8,484 nucleotides of DNA, taken from Paracoccaceae bacterium (GTDB lineage: Bacteria; Pseudomonadota; Alphaproteobacteria; Rhodobacterales; Rhodobacteraceae). The DNA lies in the NCBI GenBank assembly GCA_027030435.1, contig JALVEX010000331.1:1-8484 (forward strand), written 5' to 3'. This document shows, piece by piece, positions 5,359 to 8,484 of the stretch. The notes beneath the pieces are model-generated. The model worked only from the letters and a program-made list of their open reading frames with translations. It made no database searches and was not told where the DNA came from. Both the position numbers and the translations under genes were made by a program. Numbering within the stretch: the first letter of the stretch is position 1; each line of letters starts with the position of its first letter.

Positions 5359-6696
5359 ATGCAGGAAAAGGCAGCATGGAAAGAGGCGGGCACGCGGCCT
5401 TCGCTGGCCGAATCCCACGCCTCCGTGCCGGTCAATACCGGGCGTTTCCTGCGCAGGCTCATTTCGTTTCTCGGGCCGGGCTACATGGTGGCCGTGGGCT
5501 ACATGGATCCGGGCAACTGGGCCACCTCGCTCGCCGCCGGCTCGGCCTATGGCTACACGCTGCTTTCGGTGATCCTGATCTCCAACGTGATGGCGATCCT
5601 CCTGCAGGCGCTTTCGCTGCGCCTCGGGGTGGCCTCGGGGCGCGATCTGGCGCAGGCCTGCCGCGAGGCCTTTCCACGGCCGGTGGCGCTGATGCTGTGG
5701 CTCTTCGCCGAGGCTGCCATCATCGCCACCGATCTCGCAGAGGTGATCGGCACGGCGATCGGGCTCAATCTCCTCTTCGCCATTCCGCTCGAGATCGGCG
5801 TGGTGCTGACGGCGCTTGACGTGTTCCTCATCCTCTGGCTTCAGGGGCGCGGATTTCGCCTGCTCGAGGCGGTGGTGATCGCGCTGATGGCGGTGATCTT
5901 CATCTGTTTCGCCATCGAGATAGCCTATGCCGATCCCGTCTGGGGGGAGGTGCTCTCGGGCTTCATCCCGCGCCGCGAGATCGCCACCACGCCCGGCATG
6001 CTCTATCTTGCCATGGGCATTCTCGGCGCCACGGTGATGCCGCACAATCTCTATCTCCACAGCTCCATCATCCAGACGCGGCGGATCGGCCCCACGCGCG
6101 CCGAGAAGCTCGATGCGATCCGCATGGGCACGATCGACAGCACCGTGGCGCTGATGTTTGCGTTGTTCATCAATGCTTCGATCCTGATCCTCGCGGCGGC
6201 CGCCTTCCACACCACGGGGCGCACGGAGGTGGCCGAGATCCAGGAGGCCTACAAGCTTCTCGGGCCCATTCTGGGCACCTCGCTTGCGGCCACGCTTTTC
6301 GCCGTGGCGCTCCTTGCTTCGGGCCTCAATTCCACCGTCACCGCCACGCTCACGGGCCAGATCATCATGGAGGGCTTCGTGCATATGCGCATGAAGCCCT
6401 GGGTGCGCCGGCTGATCACCCGCTCCATCGCCATCGTGCCGGCGCTGATCGCTGCGGTGCTTTATGGCGAGAGTGGCACCGCGCGACTTTTGGTGCTCTC
6501 GCAGGTGGTGCTCAGCCTTCAGCTGCCCTTTGCCATGGTGCCGCTGGTGATGTTCACGGCGGATGCGCGCAAGATGAACGGCCTCCCCGCCCCGCGCTGG
6601 CTCACCATCGCCGCCTGGATCATCACGGTGATCGTGGTGGGGCTCAATCTGAAGCTGATCTGGGACGTGGCCAACGGCGCGGAATTGCTGCACTGA
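5359..6696 (+). CDS. mntH: Nramp-family divalent metal transporter MntH
   Basis: With the start at 5359 the protein has 445 residues, usual for bacterial MntH. It is a polytopic inner-membrane carrier that imports Mn2+ (and Fe2+) with protons. TM1 carries the metal-binding DPGN motif (D50-N53, in GYMDPGNWATS), and TM6 carries the MPH motif (M227-H229, in ATVMPHNLYLHSS). Both are complete, which separates it from Nramp-related magnesium transporters. The consensus transport segment ASGLNSTVTATLTGQIIMEG (320-339) is also present. The hydrophilic N-terminus (about 1-33) precedes the first membrane helix; about eleven hydrophobic segments can be traced. The palindrome overlapping the promoter predicts repression when the metal is plentiful. 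The gene is divergent from nrdR and followed after 119 bp by the dodecin gene, with no obvious intrinsic terminator between them. Confidence 0.95.
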   Translation: MQEKAAWKEAGTRPSLAESHASVPVNTGRFLRRLISFLGPGYMVAVGYMDPGNWATSLAAGSAYGYTLLSVILISNVMAILLQALSLRLGVASGRDLAQACREAFPRPVALMLWLFAEAAIIATDLAEVIGTAIGLNLLFAIPLEIGVVLTALDVFLILWLQGRGFRLLEAVVIALMAVIFICFAIEIAYADPVWGEVLSGFIPRREIATTPGMLYLAMGILGATVMPHNLYLHSSIIQTRRIGPTRAEKLDAIRMGTIDSTVALMFALFINASILILAAAAFHTTGRTEVAEIQEAYKLLGPILGTSLAATLFAVALLASGLNSTVTATLTGQIIMEGFVHMRMKPWVRRLITRSIAIVPALIAAVLYGESGTARLLVLSQVVLSLQLPFAMVPLVMFTADARKMNGLPAPRWLTIAAWIITVIVVGLNLKLIWDVANGAELLH

Positions 6697-6800
6697 TCCG
6701 CCCCTTGCCGATGCGCAGGATCAGCGGGGAAGCGCGCGAGCGTGTTCGCCCGGTTTGGGCGCAGGCCGATTCTGTGCGATGCTGGGAACATTCAGCCGAA

Positions 6801-6807
6801 AGGGAGG
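6801..6807 (+). promoter_or_regulatory. Strong ribosome-binding site of the dodecin gene
   Basis: AGGGAGG sits 8 bases before the ATG at 6816 and selects that codon. The ATG at 6705 in the same frame would add 37 residues unlike any dodecin, and the ATG at 6808 is out of frame. Confidence 0.7.
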
Positions 6808-6815
6808 ATGTCATC

Positions 6816-7019
6816 ATGAGCATTGCACGTGTATCGGAAATTTCCGCCACCTCGGAAAAGAGCTTTGACGACGCCGTGGAAAACGGCATTAAGCGCGCCG
6901 CGAAGACCCTGCGCAACATCAGGAGCGCCTGGGTGAAGGACATGAACGTGAGGGTGGAGGATGGCAAGATCGTCCATTATCGCGTCAACATGATGGTGAC
7001 CTTCGTTCTGGACGACTGA
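6816..7019 (+). CDS. Dodecin family protein (flavin-binding)
   Basis: This 67-residue protein matches the single-domain dodecin fold (one helix packed on a three-stranded sheet, twelve copies per hollow shell). It begins MSIARVSEISATSEKSFDDA, the strand-helix start typical of the family. Then come the helix ending AAKTLRNI (28-35), the segment RSAWVKDMNV (36-45) with W39 at the position expected to stack on the isoalloxazine ring, and VEDGKIVHYRVNMMVTFVLDD to the end. Known dodecins store or sequester riboflavin, FMN or FAD in the cytoplasm and limit flavin photochemistry. The start at 6816 is supported by AGGGAGG and the family length. The gene may be read from mntH or from its own weak promoter in the 119-bp gap, where I find no convincing box pair. 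ribD, also a flavin gene, is about 2 kb away on the other strand. Confidence 0.9.
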   Translation: MSIARVSEISATSEKSFDDAVENGIKRAAKTLRNIRSAWVKDMNVRVEDGKIVHYRVNMMVTFVLDD

Positions 7020-7032
7020 GGGGCGCATCATC

Positions 7033-7072
7033 TGGCTGCATTGGGATGCCTCCGGCGGGAGTATTGCAGCCA
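7033..7072. repeat. Stem-loop between the convergent dodecin and yjbQ genes
   Basis: TGGCTGCA (7033-7040) and TGCAGCCA (7065-7072) are perfect 8-bp inverted arms around 24 bases. The loop contains a small inner stem, CTCC (7050-7053) with GGAG (7058-7061). No T-run follows on either strand. It fills most of the 63-bp gap between two gene ends, so it is probably a bidirectional RNA 3'-end structure. The inner part resembles a motif I associate with gene ends in Rhodobacterales (see findings). Confidence 0.5.
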
Positions 7073-7082
7073 AGATGAAGGA

Positions 7083-7493
7083 TCAGGCGAAATAAGCGGC
7101 CACTTCGCGCCGGTGCGGGCGGGTGCGATGTTCGAAAAGGTAAATCCCCTGCCAGGTGCCGAGCAGCGGGCGCCCGCCCAGGACGGGGATCGAGAGGCTC
7201 ACCGGCAGCATGGCCGCCTTGATATGTGCGGGCATGTCGTCGGGGCCTTCGTATGTGTGGCGCAAATAGGCCATTGAGGGATCATCCGAGGGCGGCACGA
7301 GGCGGTGGAAGAAGGCCTGAAGATCGGTCTGGACTTCTGGATCGGCATTTTCCTGAATCAGGAGCGAGCAGGATGTGTGGCGCACGAAGAGGCTGATGAG
7401 GCCATCCCCCTGCCCTTCGAGCCAGGAGGTGACGTCGCTTGTGAACTCGTAGAGCCCGGGGCCGGATGTGGGAATGGTGAAGATGGTGTGCAT
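7083..7493 (-). CDS. yjbQ: YjbQ/UPF0047 family protein
   Basis: This 136-residue protein covers the whole UPF0047/YjbQ family. Motifs are VRHTSCSLLIQENADPEV (37-54, with the conserved H39), RHTYEGPDDMPAHIK (78-92, with H79 and H90) and LGTWQGIYLFEHR (111-123). The three histidine-bearing motifs cluster in the known structures. E. coli YjbQ has been described as having weak thiamine-phosphate synthase activity; the true physiological role is uncertain and the name is by family. The ATG at 7493 is chosen because the family alignment starts there (MHTIFTIPT). The longer in-frame start at 7541 would begin inside the rpoD terminator hairpin and adds 16 unconserved residues. The gene lies downstream of rpoD on the same strand but behind that terminator. 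It therefore depends on read-through or a weak promoter I cannot identify. Confidence 0.9.
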   Translation of the reverse strand: MHTIFTIPTSGPGLYEFTSDVTSWLEGQGDGLISLFVRHTSCSLLIQENADPEVQTDLQAFFHRLVPPSDDPSMAYLRHTYEGPDDMPAHIKAAMLPVSLSIPVLGGRPLLGTWQGIYLFEHRTRPHRREVAAYFA

Positions 7494-7505
7494 CTTTTCC
7501 GACCG

Positions 7506-7540
7506 AAAAATGCCTGCGCCCGCCGGATGGGGCGGGCGCA
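7506..7540 (-). terminator. Intrinsic (Rho-independent) terminator of rpoD
   Basis: On the minus strand, 12 bases after the rpoD stop, TGCGCCCGCC (7540-7531) pairs perfectly with GGCGGGCGCA (7524-7515) around a 6-base loop. After four bases comes TTTTT (7510-7506). A 10-bp GC-rich stem followed by a T-run is a textbook terminator, and the only clear one in the window. Confidence 0.85.
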
Positions 7541-7552
7541 TCGATTGGAGGA

Positions 7553-8484
<932 letters not shown>

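Noticed and set aside
6755..6783. Possible dodecin promoter TTGGGC-N17-GATGCT
   Set aside because: The -10 box matches only three of six positions and the surrounding DNA is GC-rich; too weak to call.
6705..6815. Longer start of the dodecin reading frame
   Set aside because: Dodecins are 65-70 residues; the extension is Arg-rich, unlike the family, and the strong AGGGAGG selects 6816.
7494..7541. Longer start for yjbQ at 7541
   Set aside because: It would begin at the first stem base of the rpoD terminator, and the 16 extra residues are not part of the family.

Overview
The window is a GC-rich bacterial chromosome segment that most resembles an alphaproteobacterium of the Rhodobacterales type. 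This rests on the gene content, the codon bias toward G/C-ending codons, the nrdR-ribD pair and the style of the protein sequences; no 16S or other taxonomic marker is present. I see no phage, plasmid, transposon, tRNA, rRNA or CRISPR signal. It reads as ordinary core chromosome, and the second-look items are mostly in the intergenic DNA.

Left part (1-3363, all + strand). The window opens inside a glutamine-synthetase-fold enzyme, followed 22 bp later by an FAD-dependent amine oxidase of the PuuB/DAO family. Together they look like the gamma-glutamyl-polyamine (Puu-like) catabolic pair. After a 193-bp spacer carrying a hairpin, a candidate promoter and two tandem TTTCNNGAAA palindromes comes a DegT/DnrJ/EryC1/StrS-family PLP aminotransferase of unknown substrate.

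Middle part (3364-5358). A 196-bp convergent spacer holds an elaborate palindromic structure. On the minus strand nrdR (repressor of ribonucleotide reductase genes) and ribD (riboflavin biosynthesis) overlap by 4 bp (GTGA) and are probably cotranscribed and translationally coupled. Upstream of nrdR, a 192-bp divergent regulatory region shared with mntH contains an exact DnaA box on the nrdR side. On the mntH side it holds a -35/-10 promoter whose -10 end and probable start site are covered by a 25-bp Fur/Mur-like palindrome.

Right part (5359-8484). mntH encodes an Nramp Mn2+/Fe2+ transporter and is followed by a small dodecin gene. Convergent to it on the minus strand are yjbQ (UPF0047) and the C-terminal half of rpoD, the primary sigma factor, which runs off the right edge. 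rpoD ends in a textbook intrinsic terminator that also fixes the start of yjbQ at the downstream ATG.

Functional links: polyamine breakdown on the left; manganese uptake and RNR control from one divergent promoter region in the middle; flavin chemistry recurring through the oxidase, RibD and dodecin. The last link is thematic, not proof of a joint system. I found no convincing undescribed multi-gene system here.
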